Below, one piece after another: positions 6,703-7,944 of a stretch of DNA of 7,944 nt. Source of the DNA: an uncultured Prevotellaceae bacterium (lineage in GTDB: Bacteria > Bacteroidota > Bacteroidia > Bacteroidales > Bacteroidaceae); the NCBI GenBank assembly GCA_958404085.1, contig CATXZX010000063.1, positions 1-7,944 on the forward strand, given 5' to 3'. Numbering within the stretch: position 1 is the first letter of the stretch; each line of letters starts with the position of its first letter. Both the position numbers and the translations under genes were made by a program. The notes beneath the pieces were generated by a model. The model did no database searches, was not told the origin of the DNA, and saw only the letters and a list, made by a program, of their open reading frames with translations.

Positions 6703-7944
6703 ATGTTAAGAAAAATCCGGATAATTGCTGCAACCGTGTTTTTGGTCTTGTTGACACTTCTATTTCTCGATTTTACGGGAACCCTGCATGCGTATTTTGG
6801 CTGGATGGCAAAAATACAGTTCCTTCCGGCAGTCCTGGCTCTCAATGTAGGAGTCGTGTTGTTCTTGGTCGTATGTACGCTGTTGTTCGGGCGGGTATAT
6901 TGTTCCGTCATTTGTCCTTTGGGCGTAATGCAGGATGTTTTTTCGTGGACAGCTGGCCGTTTTAAGAAGAATAGGTTTCATTATGAACCCGCACGTTCGT
7001 GGTTGCGTTACGGTATGTTTGTATTATTCGTGGCTGCGATGTTGGCTGGATTTGTTTCTGTTGCGGCCTTGTTGGCTCCTTATAGTTCTTTTGGTCGTAT
7101 CGTATCTAATTTTTTATCGCCTCTCTGGAAGTTAGGAAATAATTTTTTGGCTTCGGTTGCCGAACATCTGGACAGTTATGCTTTTTATCGAACAGAAGTC
7201 TGGGTGAATGTCGGAATTACTTTCTTTGTGGCTTTGGTTACATTGTTTATACTGGTGATTTTGGCTGTTCGTAAAGGACGCATCTATTGCAATACGTTGT
7301 GTCCGGTCGGTACATTGCTTGGGTTGTTGTCGCGTTATTCGTTGTTCCGTCCTGTCATTGATACGGAAAAATGTAACGGTTGCGGCCTTTGCGCCCGTAA
7401 TTGCAAATCATCGTGCATAGATCCGAAGCAACATCTGATTGATTACAGTCGTTGTGTGGTTTGTATGGATTGCCTGGAAAAATGTCGTCAGCACGCTATC
7501 TCTTATCGAATCCGCAAGTCGGTTGCCCCGAAAAAAGAAAAAGAGAATACGGTTGTGACGGACGGCTTATCGCGACGTGGCTTTTTGGCGGTTTCCGGTA
7601 TGGTAACCGCTTCGTCGTGGCTTCGGGCTCAGGAGAAGAAGGTTGATGGCGGACTTGCCGTCATAGAAGACAAGCAGATACCCGAACGGAAAACACCGAT
7701 AGTACCTCCAGGGGCGATAAGTAGAACTCATTTTGCACAACATTGTACTGCCTGCCAGTTGTGTGTGTCGGTCTGTCCGAATCAAGTGCTTCGCCCTTCA
7801 GGGAATTGGTCCTCGGCTATGCAACCCGAGGTTTCGTATGAACGTGGTTATTGCAGACCGGAATGCGTGCGTTGTACGGAAGTGTGTCCGGCTGGAGCCA
7901 TACGTCCTTTGACTGTGGCTGACAAGTCGGCCTGTCAGATTGGA
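6703..7944 (+). CDS. membrane iron-sulphur protein, NapH-like half fused to NapG-like half (3' end outside window)
   Basis: The frame is open for 414 codons to the window edge with no stop. The ATG at 6703 is preferred because an in-frame TAG lies at 6685. The N-terminal half resembles NapH/NosR/CcoG-type quinol-linked ferredoxins: four predicted membrane helices (about 6-24, 42-62, 104-125, 167-189), with CSVICP (67-72) after helix 2 and CNTLCP (196-201) after helix 4, then two 4Fe-4S motifs, C224-C227-C230-C234 and C251-C254-C257-C261. Next comes a twin-arginine motif, SRRGFLA (290-296), with a short hydrophobic stretch to about 308. After it come C348-C351-C354-C358 and C384-C388-C391-C395, as in the exported ferredoxin NapG. 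The visible end (KSACQIG) resembles the start of a further NapG-type region. Inferred role: passing electrons from the quinone pool or cytoplasm to a periplasmic acceptor. No nitrate reductase gene is visible, so the partner is unknown and a nap symbol would mislead. Confidence 0.87.
   Translation, partial: MLRKIRIIAATVFLVLLTLLFLDFTGTLHAYFGWMAKIQFLPAVLALNVGVVLFLVVCTLLFGRVYCSVICPLGVMQDVFSWTAGRFKKNRFHYEPARSWLRYGMFVLFVAAMLAGFVSVAALLAPYSSFGRIVSNFLSPLWKLGNNFLASVAEHLDSYAFYRTEVWVNVGITFFVALVTLFILVILAVRKGRIYCNTLCPVGTLLGLLSRYSLFRPVIDTEKCNGCGLCARNCKSSCIDPKQHLIDYSRCVVCMDCLEKCRQHAISYRIRKSVAPKKEKENTVVTDGLSRRGFLAVSGMVTASSWLRAQEKKVDGGLAVIEDKQIPERKTPIVPPGAISRTHFAQHCTACQLCVSVCPNQVLRPSGNWSSAMQPEVSYERGYCRPECVRCTEVCPAGAIRPLTVADKSACQIG

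Noticed and set aside
6513..6965. Short open frames on both strands in the leader and start of the iron-sulphur gene (minus 6513-6911, plus 6663-6965).
   Set aside because: They overlap the 414-codon frame from 6703, which carries clear CX3CP and 4Fe-4S motifs; their own products show nothing recognisable.
6703..7944. Naming the iron-sulphur gene napH or napG.
   Set aside because: It combines features of both and no nap catalytic gene is in view; the visible motifs are shared with other quinol-linked ferredoxins.

Overview
The window reads as ordinary chromosomal DNA from a member of the Bacteroidota, most likely the order Bacteroidales. The grounds are protein types largely restricted to that phylum (a DUF5686 outer-membrane protein with a carboxypeptidase-like regulatory domain, a Bacteroidetes-type LptE lipoprotein, a short TPR protein directly before secG), starts preceded by A-rich stretches rather than strong Shine-Dalgarno sites, and promoter-like sequences of the Bacteroidetes TTTG/TAnnTTTG type. 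The genus cannot be fixed from this sequence. All six complete or partial protein units and the seventh, 3'-truncated one are on the + strand. No RNA gene, insertion sequence or CRISPR array was seen.

Layout. (1) 1-629: C-terminal part of a eukaryotic-type myo-inositol-1-phosphate synthase. (2) 630-721: short gap with a long imperfect hairpin. (3) 722-3343: an 873-residue secreted outer-membrane DUF5686 protein, followed by a strong hairpin terminator. (4) 3501-6356: a tight operon of a receiver-less sigma-54-type AAA+ regulator, lptE, a TPR protein and secG, with gene junctions of -14, +8 and +7 bases, closed by a 14-bp-stem terminator. A good promoter candidate for secG lies inside the 3' end of the TPR gene. 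(5) 6419-6702: non-coding leader. (6) 6703 to the window end: a membrane-bound iron-sulphur protein that joins a NapH-like half to a NapG-like half through an internal twin-arginine motif; it runs off the window with no stop.

How the genes fit together. Most of the content concerns the cell envelope: inositol phosphate synthesis (likely for inositol lipids), an outer-membrane beta-barrel-like protein, LPS delivery (LptE), protein export (SecG) and a membrane electron-transfer protein. The regulator shares an operon with LPS and Sec functions, which suggests, but does not prove, an envelope-related role. The points most worth checking are the NapH/NapG-like fusion with its internal Tat motif, the replacement of the sigma-54-contacting Phe by Ser in the regulator's GAFTGA loop, and the internal secG promoter. 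I see no clear evidence for a wholly new multi-gene system.
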